The translations under genes were made by a program, and so were the position numbers. A stretch of 62,600 bases of DNA from an uncultured Alphaproteobacteria bacterium (GTDB taxonomy: Bacteria > Pseudomonadota > Alphaproteobacteria > Rs-D84). A model generated the notes under the pieces. It did not search any database. It had not been told where the DNA came from and saw only the letters and a program-made list of their open reading frames with translations. The DNA lies in contig CAJOGD010000003.1 in NCBI GenBank assembly GCA_905233975.1, positions 1 through 62,600 on the forward strand. Reading direction: 5' to 3'. Shown here piece by piece: positions 1-7,322 of this stretch (the first letter of the stretch is position 1; each line of letters starts with the position of its first letter).

Positions 1-39
1 ATATTGCGGTTTTTATAAAAGTTTTCAAAAATCGCCAAC

Positions 40-62
40 AAAAAAAGCCCAGAAATTGGGCT
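40..62 (-). terminator. Rho-independent terminator after tRNA-Ser(GCT)
   Basis: On the minus strand a 6-bp stem (AGCCCA/TGGGCT, 46-62) is followed by a run of T (complement of 40-46). It lies just past the 3' end of the tRNA and would end its transcript. Confidence 0.8.
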
Positions 63-70
63 CAAATTAG

Positions 71-160
71 TGGCGGAGCGTATAGGACTCGAACCTATGC
101 ATGGCTTTAACACCATGACGGATTAGCAATCCGCTGCATTACCACTCTGCCAACGCTCCG
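71..160 (-). tRNA. tRNA-Ser(GCT)
   Basis: The reverse strand folds as a class II tRNA: a 7-bp acceptor stem (CGGAGCG with CGCTCCG), an encoded CCA at 71-73, a long variable arm and a T loop with GTTCGAGTC. The anticodon stem CGGA/TCCG closes the loop TTGCTAA, so the anticodon is GCT (125-127), which reads AGC/AGT serine codons. It lies next to phage-type genes. Confidence 0.95.
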
Positions 161-218
161 CAGTGTGCGGATGTGATTATATCAGACCAAAAACAAAAAA
201 ATCAAGGTAAATTTGCCG

Positions 219-455
219 TCAAAGAAAATATTTTTCCTGTACGCTTTCCGGTACGTGCCGCAGGGCGATTTCAACCTTGTGCCGAATATGTTTGATATAA
301 TCTAACGCCTCGTCCAGGTTTGTAATCGCCAATTTTACATTGCCTTTTGGTGCCTCTATCTTGGCAATCGTGACAACATCTTCGATTTCTTGCAGTGTTT
401 CAAGTACGCTCATTTGTTCGGTGGTAAAAGTGCCAAATCCTTTTGTGTATTTCAT
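219..455 (-). CDS. small hypothetical protein (78 aa)
   Basis: The protein begins MKYTKGFGTF and is a mostly helical, charged small protein with no signal peptide or membrane segment. I chose the start at 455, not the upstream ATG at 479, because AAGGGGG sits a normal distance before it. It lies between tRNA-Ser(GCT) and a phage-type lysozyme on the same strand, so it may belong to the same phage-derived patch. I do not recognise the family. Confidence 0.5.
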   Translation of the reverse strand: MKYTKGFGTFTTEQMSVLETLQEIEDVVTIAKIEAPKGNVKLAITNLDEALDYIKHIRHKVEIALRHVPESVQEKYFL

Positions 456-494
456 CTGTGCCCCCTTTGCTATCAACATTTTATCCGTTCGTGT

Positions 495-1010
495 TCACAA
501 ATTCAATGCGTAAATTCCGTTTTGATACACGTTCAGTTCAATTTCGCGCCGGCGCCTCAATCCCGCACTCACGCGGCCGCCGGTTCGGTTCCATGCGCGC
601 CATGCCGCGGCCAGAGTGGGGTATGCACCGCTATGGAAATTCGGATTGTTTATGTATTTCACAACCGTTGAATTTGCAAAGTTCCGCGCGCCTATGTTAA
701 AGCAGAGCATCACCAACGCATCAAATTGATTTTGCCGCAATACCGCCGTAATCGCGTCGCATACCGCACATTCCGCAAATCCCAAATCCGCGCGCAAAAG
801 TTTTGTCGCCACATCTTCGTCGATACCGTCCAAAAAATCCTCGCCCGGCTTAATCAGGTGCCCATATCCAATCGTTGCACCGGCGGGCAGTGGCGCACCC
901 GTCACCACCGGCAAACCATTTTGGTCGTCGTATATAACGTGCCGGCCATTACGCACGACGCGGCCTTCGCACAATTTCAATGTGCGAATGCCATTATCAC
1001 TTGTTGTCAT
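495..1010 (-). CDS. phage-type lysozyme (GH24 muramidase / endolysin)
   Basis: This 171-aa protein matches the GH24 (T4 lysozyme) layout. An early catalytic Glu sits in LCEG, and a Gly/Thr-rich stretch ending in TIGYGH carries the other conserved active-site positions, after which helices follow (FDALVMLCFNIG, AWRAWNRTGG). The family cuts the beta-1,4 bond between MurNAc and GlcNAc in peptidoglycan. There is no signal peptide, as in holin-dependent endolysins, but no holin gene is visible. The start at 1010 is set by AAAAGGATT just upstream; the longer frame to 1115 would run through the promoter. It diverges from a tail-fibre gene, which suggests a prophage remnant or a domesticated phage module. 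Confidence 0.85.
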   Translation of the reverse strand: MTTSDNGIRTLKLCEGRVVRNGRHVIYDDQNGLPVVTGAPLPAGATIGYGHLIKPGEDFLDGIDEDVATKLLRADLGFAECAVCDAITAVLRQNQFDALVMLCFNIGARNFANSTVVKYINNPNFHSGAYPTLAAAWRAWNRTGGRVSAGLRRRREIELNVYQNGIYALNL

Positions 1011-1023
1011 AGTTAAAATCCTT

Positions 1024-1096
1024 TTGATAAAAAGTGCGCCCCAATGGGCGCCATACAAATCACCAGTATTATAACAGATTTTGGCATAAAAATCAA
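1024..1096 (-). promoter_or_regulatory. sigma-70 promoter plus leader hairpin for the lysozyme gene
   Basis: Reading on the minus strand, TTGATT (1091-1096), a 17-bp spacer and TATAAT (1068-1073) form a strong promoter with transcription expected near 1061. The leader then holds a 6-bp GC hairpin (GCGCCC/GGGCGC, 1036-1051) followed by T5 (1029-1033). It therefore looks like a terminator placed between the promoter and the ribosome-binding site. Confidence 0.7.
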
Positions 1097-1115
1097 ACAA
1101 AATCGTTTTTTGCAA

Positions 1116-1144
1116 TTGCTTTTAATGTCAAAATGTGATATAAT
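1116..1144 (+). promoter_or_regulatory. sigma-70 promoter of the tail-fibre gene
   Basis: TTGCTT (1116-1121) and TATAAT (1139-1144) are 17 bp apart. Transcription should start near 1151, about 85 nt before the start codon. Confidence 0.75.
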
Positions 1145-1157
1145 CTGTTCCGTAAAG

Positions 1158-1214
1158 GCGGACGATTTCTGGTCGACCGTTTTTTTGTCCCCGCGTGTTT
1201 TGCGCGGGTTTTTG
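1158..1214 (+). terminator. terminator-like hairpins inside the tail-fibre leader
   Basis: A 6-bp stem CCCGCG/CGCGGG (1190-1195 with 1203-1208) is followed by T5 (1209-1213), only about 20 nt before the start codon. Just upstream, a weaker CGGAC...GTC..CCG fold is followed by T7 (1180-1186). Together they could terminate or attenuate transcription that starts at the 1139-1144 box. Confidence 0.6.
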
Positions 1215-1234
1215 TTATAACAAAAGGAGAAAAT

Positions 1235-2143
1235 ATGCAAAAAGTATCATACATGGGAAACGGTGAAACAACAGAGTTTAATTTTACTTTCCCGTATTAT
1301 GAAAATACAAATGTTGTGGTGACTAAAAATGGTGCGGCCGCGACAGACTATCAAGTTATTGGCACTTCGGGTGGCGTTGATGCAGATATTCCGTATGTCG
1401 GTGGCAAAGTTGTTTTTGAAACTGCGCCGACCGCGTTGGATTGTATAACAATCGCGCGCAGTTTGCCACTGGTGCGAACCGTCGATTATCAACCACTTGC
1501 CAAAATAGACCCAACAACATTGAATCAAGATGTGAACTATCTGATGGAAGTGTTGAAAGATTTAAAAGATGAATTCGATACATTGGCAACACAGTATTCT
1601 GAAATCGCCGATAAAGATTCGACCGCCACGTTGCTTGCACGTATCGCCGCAATAAGCGAAGATATTACGGACGTAAGTGCCCAGATAACCGCGCTTGGCG
1701 ACATCAGTACCCTGCGGCAAACGGTCACAGATTTATCAACAACCGTTGGCGGGCACACCACAAGTATTGGAACATTGGACACCCGTACAACCAATTTGTT
1801 GGATTATGTGATCGCATCACAAGCACCGACCGCAGACAATAATTATACTTGGTATCGCAAATATAAAAGTGGCTGGATTGAACAGGGCGGATACGTGGCC
1901 AGTAGTGGCGCCGGAATACTAGTGACCTTGGCGGTTGCCATGTCAAATGCGAATTATCATATTATACTAACAGGAAAGCATGATTCGAGGACGGCCGGTT
2001 CCACAACCAGCGTATCAACAAACTCTGGCGCAGTAACCGCGACAGGTTTTTATGTTAATAATTACGTAGAAAACGGTGGTAATCGCGATAACGGCGATGC
2101 CTTTTGGTGGACGTGTTGGGGGTTTTATAACACCGCAATCTAA
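1235..2143 (+). CDS. phage tail-fibre-like protein
   Basis: The 302-aa protein opens with a domain resembling the N-terminus of T7-type tail fibres (VSYMGNGETTEFNFTFPYYE and following, residues 1-110), including the usual region around PTTLNQDVNYLMEVLKD. Residues 110-190 are heptad-like and probably form a trimeric coiled coil. The C-terminal 100 residues (from about NYTWYRKYKSGWIEQGG) resemble the gp53-like tail-fibre tip domain. AAAGGAG precedes the ATG. No other structural phage genes are visible, so this is a phage-derived receptor-binding protein, either in a prophage remnant or used by the host. Its neighbour is the divergent lysozyme. Confidence 0.8.
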   Translation: MQKVSYMGNGETTEFNFTFPYYENTNVVVTKNGAAATDYQVIGTSGGVDADIPYVGGKVVFETAPTALDCITIARSLPLVRTVDYQPLAKIDPTTLNQDVNYLMEVLKDLKDEFDTLATQYSEIADKDSTATLLARIAAISEDITDVSAQITALGDISTLRQTVTDLSTTVGGHTTSIGTLDTRTTNLLDYVIASQAPTADNNYTWYRKYKSGWIEQGGYVASSGAGILVTLAVAMSNANYHIILTGKHDSRTAGSTTSVSTNSGAVTATGFYVNNYVENGGNRDNGDAFWWTCWGFYNTAI

Positions 2144-2178
2144 AAATGTAATGCCATCATTTTTGATGATGGCATTTA

Positions 2179-2790
2179 CTATTTTGCGTTACGTAATTTT
2201 TTTAATTCTTTGATACACTTTTTTATGTCATTAAAGGGCAATGTGGCGATTTGCTCATCAGGCAAATCCCACCATTTCAATTGTAATAAATCTTTGATAA
2301 CCTTGGGTGAAAATCTGTGGCGTAAAATTCGCGCCGGACATCCAACCATTATCGAATACGGTTCTGTATCATGCGTAACGACAGCGTTTGAACCAATGAT
2401 ACAGCCATCTGCAACTTTTACACCATCTTGAATTATAACGTTGTTTCCTATCCACACATCATTTCCGATGGTTACAGGATCAAATTTATAATCATATATT
2501 TTTTGATTTTGCGTGAGTTTTGAAACTTCTTCATATTGAAATGGCGAAGAAGACAACCAATTAATCGGATGTTGGGCCGGTCCCAATCCCACATTACGCC
2601 CAATAGAACAAAAAGCGCCGACGGTGGTATCCGGGTGCATACGACTAAAAGGATATCCTATATAAGAATGCCGGCCCATCCATAATAACTGTGGTTCATC
2701 AGTTTTTTTACAAAACTTTTGCCGAAACTTACGTCGTTGTTTTTTAAAAGGAATAAAACAACACAAAACCCGAATTAAAAAAGGTTTCAT
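2179..2790 (-). CDS. hexapeptide-repeat acetyltransferase (xenobiotic/O-acetyltransferase type)
   Basis: A left-handed beta-helix acyltransferase of about 203 aa. Hexapeptide turns are visible at MGRHSYIGYPFS, VGAFCSIGRNV, VTIGNDVWIGNNVIIQDG and CIIGSNAVV, with the family's ending VGCPARILRHRF. Such enzymes move an acetyl group from acetyl-CoA to sugar hydroxyl or amino groups. The start at 2790 has AAAGGA at a good distance and overlaps the upstream PIG-L stop as ATGA, so the two are translationally coupled. It is the last gene of the glycan operon and likely acetylates that glycan. Confidence 0.85.
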   Translation of the reverse strand: MKPFLIRVLCCFIPFKKQRRKFRQKFCKKTDEPQLLWMGRHSYIGYPFSRMHPDTTVGAFCSIGRNVGLGPAQHPINWLSSSPFQYEEVSKLTQNQKIYDYKFDPVTIGNDVWIGNNVIIQDGVKVADGCIIGSNAVVTHDTEPYSIMVGCPARILRHRFSPKVIKDLLQLKWWDLPDEQIATLPFNDIKKCIKELKKLRNAK

Positions 2791-3503
2791 AATACGAATC
2801 CTTTGTATAGATGAAAACATTTTTTACACCACTGCAAGAAACAATGTTTTTTGGAATATTTAAAATATTTTCCTATGGGCATTACAGAAAAAGCCTCTGC
2901 ACAATCCACAAAACCACAATCAACACCACGATAATAATTTAAACCCAAGATTTTCTTTGGCAAATCACAAACCGACCATTGTGTCGCATATATTGATAAA
3001 AGTTTTAACTTATGCTTGGCGTCTATTTCAACAAACTCATTTGGTTTATCTAATATCTTCCACACTTCATAAAAACAAACTTTGGCGTGTTTTTTATATC
3101 CATTTTCAATCAAAATTTTATTCATCAGTTCTTTCGAAATATAACGATGTTCGGGGTGATTGTCATTAAAATGTGGCATGAAAATATAATCATATTTTGA
3201 TGTGTCCAATGTTTTTAAATAATAATCCAAATTATCCTTGATTCTTGGCAATAATGGTTTCGGACCATATAACTCACAGACACCCAAATTATTACACCCG
3301 ATAAATTTTTGCGCCTTGTTCCATTCTGATATGCGTGCGTCGGATTTTTCTTTGGCATTTGGCGCAATTCCGCTTGATAAAAAGCAAAAGGAATCAATTT
3401 GTTTGGCGTGTTGCAACATGAAACCACCACACCCCAGTGATTCATCATCTGGGTGTGGGGCAATAACCAAGATTTTATCGGTCGGTTTTATATGCATAAT
3501 CAT
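2787..3503 (-). CDS. PIG-L (LmbE-like) family N-deacetylase
   Basis: The 238-aa protein has the PIG-L zinc motif near the N-terminus (APHPDDESLGCGG) and the second metal motif HFNDNHPEH near residue 130. The family removes N-acetyl groups from GlcNAc-type sugars and related substrates. ATGA overlaps join it to the genes on both sides, and GGGGA precedes the start. In this operon it probably deacetylates an amino sugar, perhaps preparing it for the following acetyltransferase; that order of action is inference. Confidence 0.85.
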   Translation of the reverse strand: MIMHIKPTDKILVIAPHPDDESLGCGGFMLQHAKQIDSFCFLSSGIAPNAKEKSDARISEWNKAQKFIGCNNLGVCELYGPKPLLPRIKDNLDYYLKTLDTSKYDYIFMPHFNDNHPEHRYISKELMNKILIENGYKKHAKVCFYEVWKILDKPNEFVEIDAKHKLKLLSIYATQWSVCDLPKKILGLNYYRGVDCGFVDCAEAFSVMPIGKYFKYSKKHCFLQWCKKCFHLYKGFVL

Positions 3504-4441
3504 ATTTTCCCCACTAACCTGGCTAAGATATAGTTAATTTTTGTTGTTCTTGGGTGTTGTTTGTATAATTTGCGTTGTAATTTTTTTAGATTTGAACAAT
3601 CGTATCCGCAGTTATAATGAGCAACCATATTTTCAGCCAATATCTTGCAAGCATCAATTACATCAGGTTTAGCAAGTTTGTTGAATCCGTAAAAATATAA
3701 ATCTTTCACACGCTTTAAATAGATTGATTTAACCTCGTCTGAATAACTATGCGTGTTCACCCAATCATATATGAAATTTGCATGTCCCAAATTCAATCGC
3801 GTCCATTTTTCTATTGTGAAAACATCACTGTCACAAGAATTAGCGTGGCGGACATAATTATAAATTGCGGAATCATCGCAAACAACTTTATTTGCAAAAT
3901 ATACCACCTGAATCTGAAAACAAAAGAAATCTATATAAAATCGTATGTTATTTTCAAGTAATAATCTTTTGCGATTATATAGTCCGGTCAACAAATGCCC
4001 CATAAAGTAAAACTTTCCGTATTGTTTAATCTTGTCATTATCAGTCGCAATAACAACTGTCCCGTCGGTATTGAATGTTTTTGTGACACCTTTTGCAATA
4101 TCGGCATCTTCTTGTTTTGCAAGTTTGTATAATTTTTCACAAAAATCATTATCCAGATAATCATCACCATCAAGAAAACACACATATTCACCATTTGCCG
4201 CATCCAAACCATCATTACGGCATTTTGCGGTCTTGGTATTTTTTCTATGGTTTATGATTTTGATTCTGGGGTCTGTTTTTGCAAAGTTCTTTAATATCTG
4301 TAAAGATTCGTCCGTTGACGCATCATTCACAGGTATGATTTCTATGTCTTGTAATGTTTGATTGCATACAGAATCCATGCATGCCGTCAAGTATGGCGCG
4401 ACATTATAAACGGGAATAACGATACTAACCTTTATAGACAT
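3500..4441 (-). CDS. family 2 glycosyltransferase
   Basis: The N-terminal GT-A fold is clear in the 313-aa protein: VSIVIPVYN at the start, the nucleotide-binding stretch NDASTDES, and the metal-binding DGDDY near residue 92. The C-terminal 200 residues are variable and likely bind the acceptor. It overlaps the upstream fused gene by 10 bp and the next gene by 4 bp (ATGA). The sugar it transfers cannot be told from sequence. Confidence 0.9.
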   Translation of the reverse strand: MSIKVSIVIPVYNVAPYLTACMDSVCNQTLQDIEIIPVNDASTDESLQILKNFAKTDPRIKIINHRKNTKTAKCRNDGLDAANGEYVCFLDGDDYLDNDFCEKLYKLAKQEDADIAKGVTKTFNTDGTVVIATDNDKIKQYGKFYFMGHLLTGLYNRKRLLLENNIRFYIDFFCFQIQVVYFANKVVCDDSAIYNYVRHANSCDSDVFTIEKWTRLNLGHANFIYDWVNTHSYSDEVKSIYLKRVKDLYFYGFNKLAKPDVIDACKILAENMVAHYNCGYDCSNLKKLQRKLYKQHPRTTKINYILARLVGKI

Positions 4442-6048
4442 ATTTTTCTCTTTATTGGATACGGAAATGCACTTATCAATTCAATTTGCTTTTGATAAAC
4501 CATTTCCTTTTTTATCTGATATGTATTTTTTAATTCTTCAAGATCTTTCTCTGTAAAAGATTCTTTTCTAAGGTCAACCCGGTGATGTTTTTTAATGCCA
4601 AACGCAGAATAATAATCATCGTATTTATAATCGCCACCAATAATTTTATCAGAAATTATCATTCTGATATTCGGAATTCCCAAAGAATCCGCGGCAATTA
4701 GTCCATGCATTGCACTGGATATAACATTTTCACATTCGGCAATTTTTTTCATAAATGATACAGGATCCAAAGTAATATCAATAATGGTTGTGTCTTTGCA
4801 GGTAATCTTTTTTAGCAGTGGACTATCCGCGTCCACGTAATGCGGAATTATACCAAGTTTATATTTCTTGGTGGGTATTTCGCCGTCTAACAGTATGGGC
4901 GCCAATAATCCGGGATCCCCAACGACAACATTTTCTGAGATTTTTACGCCCTGTATTCCCCCCAGACGTGCCAAAGTGTTATAACCACGCACTGCACGCA
5001 CATCTAAATTGCGTTTTAAGTAGGTGTTTGCGTCAGGGGCTTTGATAAATCCGGTTCCATACACAATTAACGGACGTTTTATCCTTTTGCATTTTTTATC
5101 AGAAAACAATAATTCCATCAAAGAACCAATTGCAATAACGTCGCATGCATTTACACCTGTGTGCGACAAACGATGCCCAAGATATTCAAATAAAAATGGA
5201 TTTAATAAATCGCCAAAATTCGGTCGCGACTGAAACCAATAGCCCCAAAGGCCTATTCGCCATACAGGAATTTTGAATATTTTAACTTTGTTATCCTGGA
5301 TTCTGAAAAAGAATCGCCTAATTTTTTTTAACGGTTTCAATAATTTTAACATTTTCATATAAAAATTCATCTTTGGATATTTTATATAAAACGAATTCAC
5401 AAGGTCAACATGTTGATTACGATGTTGCCAGTTTCTGGATTCGTTCTTGTCTTTGATACGGTAAAAGAACAATAATTTGTTCACACGATAAAAACGCAAA
5501 TTTTGACGATAGATAAAATTTAACCATAAATCATAATCTTCCAACGCGGCCGCATAGGCGGTGTCATAACCGCCGGCCTTTATAAAGTCAGATTTACGAA
5601 ATAGAGCCGCATTTACGGAACAATTCGCATGGCAAAAGTTCCATTTTGTTGGTGATGGCAACACCATTTCGCCGGTTTCGGCACCAAATTGCACCACGCG
5701 TGATGTAATCACGTCGCCGCGATGTTGAACAAACGCATCATATAATTCTTGCAATGTTGTTTTCGCCACCATATCATCACTATCCAGTGGATAAATTAAA
5801 TCGGCCGTTGCATGCGCGACACCATTATTCCGCGCCACAACAACACCGGAATTTTTCTGGGTTATTATCTTTATCCTGGAATCTTTTTTTGCATATTTTT
5901 TTAATATTTCCGCGGAATCGTCTGTACTGCCGTCATCTATACAGATTATTTCGATATCTGACATGGTTTGTGAAATCACGCTGTCCAAACAGTCTGATAG
6001 ATATTTACCGGTGTTGTACACAGGTATAATTACACTTATCTTTGGCAT
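4432..6048 (-). CDS. fusion of GT2 glycosyltransferase and polysaccharide pyruvyltransferase
   Basis: The 538-aa protein has two parts. Residues 1-240 form a GT2 domain (ISVIIPVYNTGKYL, DDGSTDDS, LDSDDM). Residues from about 265 resemble the polysaccharide pyruvyltransferase family (PF04230: NFGDLLNPFLFEYLG, VYGTGF, VVGDPG, the SSAMHGLIAADSLGIPNI motif). Pyruvyltransferases place a ketal pyruvate on a sugar, giving negative charge to a surface glycan. One chain would add a residue and pyruvylate it or its neighbour. The fusion is uninterrupted and ends 3 nt after the preceding gene's start of coding for the next GT. Confidence 0.85.
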   Translation of the reverse strand: MPKISVIIPVYNTGKYLSDCLDSVISQTMSDIEIICIDDGSTDDSAEILKKYAKKDSRIKIITQKNSGVVVARNNGVAHATADLIYPLDSDDMVAKTTLQELYDAFVQHRGDVITSRVVQFGAETGEMVLPSPTKWNFCHANCSVNAALFRKSDFIKAGGYDTAYAAALEDYDLWLNFIYRQNLRFYRVNKLLFFYRIKDKNESRNWQHRNQHVDLVNSFYIKYPKMNFYMKMLKLLKPLKKIRRFFFRIQDNKVKIFKIPVWRIGLWGYWFQSRPNFGDLLNPFLFEYLGHRLSHTGVNACDVIAIGSLMELLFSDKKCKRIKRPLIVYGTGFIKAPDANTYLKRNLDVRAVRGYNTLARLGGIQGVKISENVVVGDPGLLAPILLDGEIPTKKYKLGIIPHYVDADSPLLKKITCKDTTIIDITLDPVSFMKKIAECENVISSAMHGLIAADSLGIPNIRMIISDKIIGGDYKYDDYYSAFGIKKHHRVDLRKESFTEKDLEELKNTYQIKKEMVYQKQIELISAFPYPIKRKICL

Positions 6049-6051
6049 AAT

Positions 6052-6906
6052 TTATTTCCACCTTATTCTAAATAATGGTATAAATTCGAACAAGAATACC
6101 CAATTATTCTTCACCTTTACTATTGGTATTATACCAAACAGTCGAAAACGGAACATTGTTCGATTGGCGTTTGTTTGCTTGTCGAACAGTTCCCGATACG
6201 CCGGGAATTTATCCCTAATATCCAACGATATTTCTTCGCCGTATAACCCCATGGCTTTGGCGTTTTTGTTGGAGGTGTTTGACCGATACCAACGATATTT
6301 AACCAACACATTTTGAATATTATAAAAATGCGTGACCTCCATCAGACGCGCCCAAAGACGGTAATCTTCGGCCGGACTATAAAACGCCTCGTATTCGATA
6401 CCGTTTTCAGTTAAAACGGATTTCCGTATCATTGCGGCCGTATGGGCGACACTGCAGTTCTGGGTTAAGAACATTCGTATGGTTAAATCATATTCTGGAT
6501 TTTTTAATATTTTGTCTTCTTCGCCAAAAAATTGCAGCCAACCACTTACCACGCCGATTTCCGGGTTTGCGTCCAAATATGCAACCTCTTGTTCCAATCT
6601 TGTCGGTACAGAAATATCATCATGATCAAAAACCGCGATATATTCCCCGCGCGATAGTTTCAACAGTTTGTTGCGCGATTGTGTGATACCAAGATTTTTA
6701 TCGTTTTTATAATATTTTATTCGTTTGTCTTTATATGATTTAACCACTTTGTCTAATTCTGTATTTTCCGGCGAATCGTTCAGAATCAGAAATTCAAAAT
6801 CAGTGAAAGTTTGATTAAGAATACTCTCTATCATTTCACGCAAATGCGCCGGATTTGTATTGTAAATCGGTGTTAAAACGGATACTTTCGGGTTGCCTTT
6901 GCGCAT
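6052..6906 (-). CDS. family 2 glycosyltransferase
   Basis: First gene of the minus-strand glycan operon, 284 aa. The GT-A signatures are VSVLTPIYNTN, LNDSPENTEL and the metal site FDHDD near residue 95; PAEDYRLWARL is the usual acceptor-side motif. I start it at 6906 because AAAGG lies about 7 nt upstream; the longer frame to 6999 adds a hydrophobic, low-quality N-terminus. It ends 3 bp before the fused GT/pyruvyltransferase gene. The whole block 2179-6906 is visibly richer in A+T than the flanking housekeeping genes, which fits horizontal acquisition. Confidence 0.88.
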   Translation of the reverse strand: MRKGNPKVSVLTPIYNTNPAHLREMIESILNQTFTDFEFLILNDSPENTELDKVVKSYKDKRIKYYKNDKNLGITQSRNKLLKLSRGEYIAVFDHDDISVPTRLEQEVAYLDANPEIGVVSGWLQFFGEEDKILKNPEYDLTIRMFLTQNCSVAHTAAMIRKSVLTENGIEYEAFYSPAEDYRLWARLMEVTHFYNIQNVLVKYRWYRSNTSNKNAKAMGLYGEEISLDIRDKFPAYRELFDKQTNANRTMFRFRLFGIIPIVKVKNNWVFLFEFIPLFRIRWK

Positions 6907-7046
6907 TGTGAAACCTTTGGTTGAATGTTTAATAATGTGTACCAAAAGGGTAAAGCAATAGCAAAAAAAAATCAACTTATAAAAATAGGTTTTTAACATG
7001 GTGTAAATTAAAAAAATTATTTTTTGATTTGCGTTCTACTTTCTGC

Positions 7047-7076
7047 TTGCATTAAGTCATCGTTTTTTGATAGAAT
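7047..7076 (+). promoter_or_regulatory. promoter of structured RNA copy 1
   Basis: TTGCAT (7047-7052), 18 bp, TAGAAT (7071-7076). The expected start point, 7083, is exactly the first base of the RNA's 5' hairpin. Copies 2 and 3 show the same 18-bp spacing and the same offset. Confidence 0.75.
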
Positions 7077-7082
7077 GATAAT

Positions 7083-7302
7083 CGAACTAAGTGGGAACTT
7101 GGTTCGGGGCCCTGAGAAGCCTAAGAAACCACCGGCACATTATGTCGTAATCCATAAAATTTCCGATATTCTGTGCCGTCATTCCAATTTGCCCCGCACG
7201 TTGGGGTGCCTATGGAGTATATATGAAGTCCATGGGGGTCATTGTGGTTTTATGATTTCTCAACACCCCGACCGTTCGGTTTTCACCGCGGCTTGTTTTT
7301 AT
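7083..7302 (+). ncRNA. structured RNA family, copy 1
   Basis: This stretch fills most of the 416-bp gap between genes and has three recognisable helices. A 10-bp 5' hairpin with a GGGA (GNRA-type) loop spans 7083-7106. CGGCACA (7133-7139) pairs with TGTGCCG (7172-7178). GGGGTG (7203-7208) pairs with CACCCC (7264-7269) and encloses ATGG/CCAT (7212-7215 with 7230-7233). It ends in T5 at 7296-7300. Copies lie at 15856-16079 (+) and 59393-59623 (-), and each precedes a paralogous secreted-protein gene. It could be a free small RNA or a regulatory leader; the gap to the next ribosome-binding site is only about 10 nt. It is not a family I recognise. Confidence 0.7.
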
Positions 7303-7322
7303 TAATGGTTAAGGAGAGCGAT

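Noticed and set aside
7083..7302. 6S RNA or TPP riboswitch
   Set aside because: Strings such as GAGAAGCC, CTGAGA and GGGGTGCC are shared with these families, but the order is wrong. The TPP CTGATCTGG box is missing and the 5' and 3' ends do not pair as in 6S RNA.
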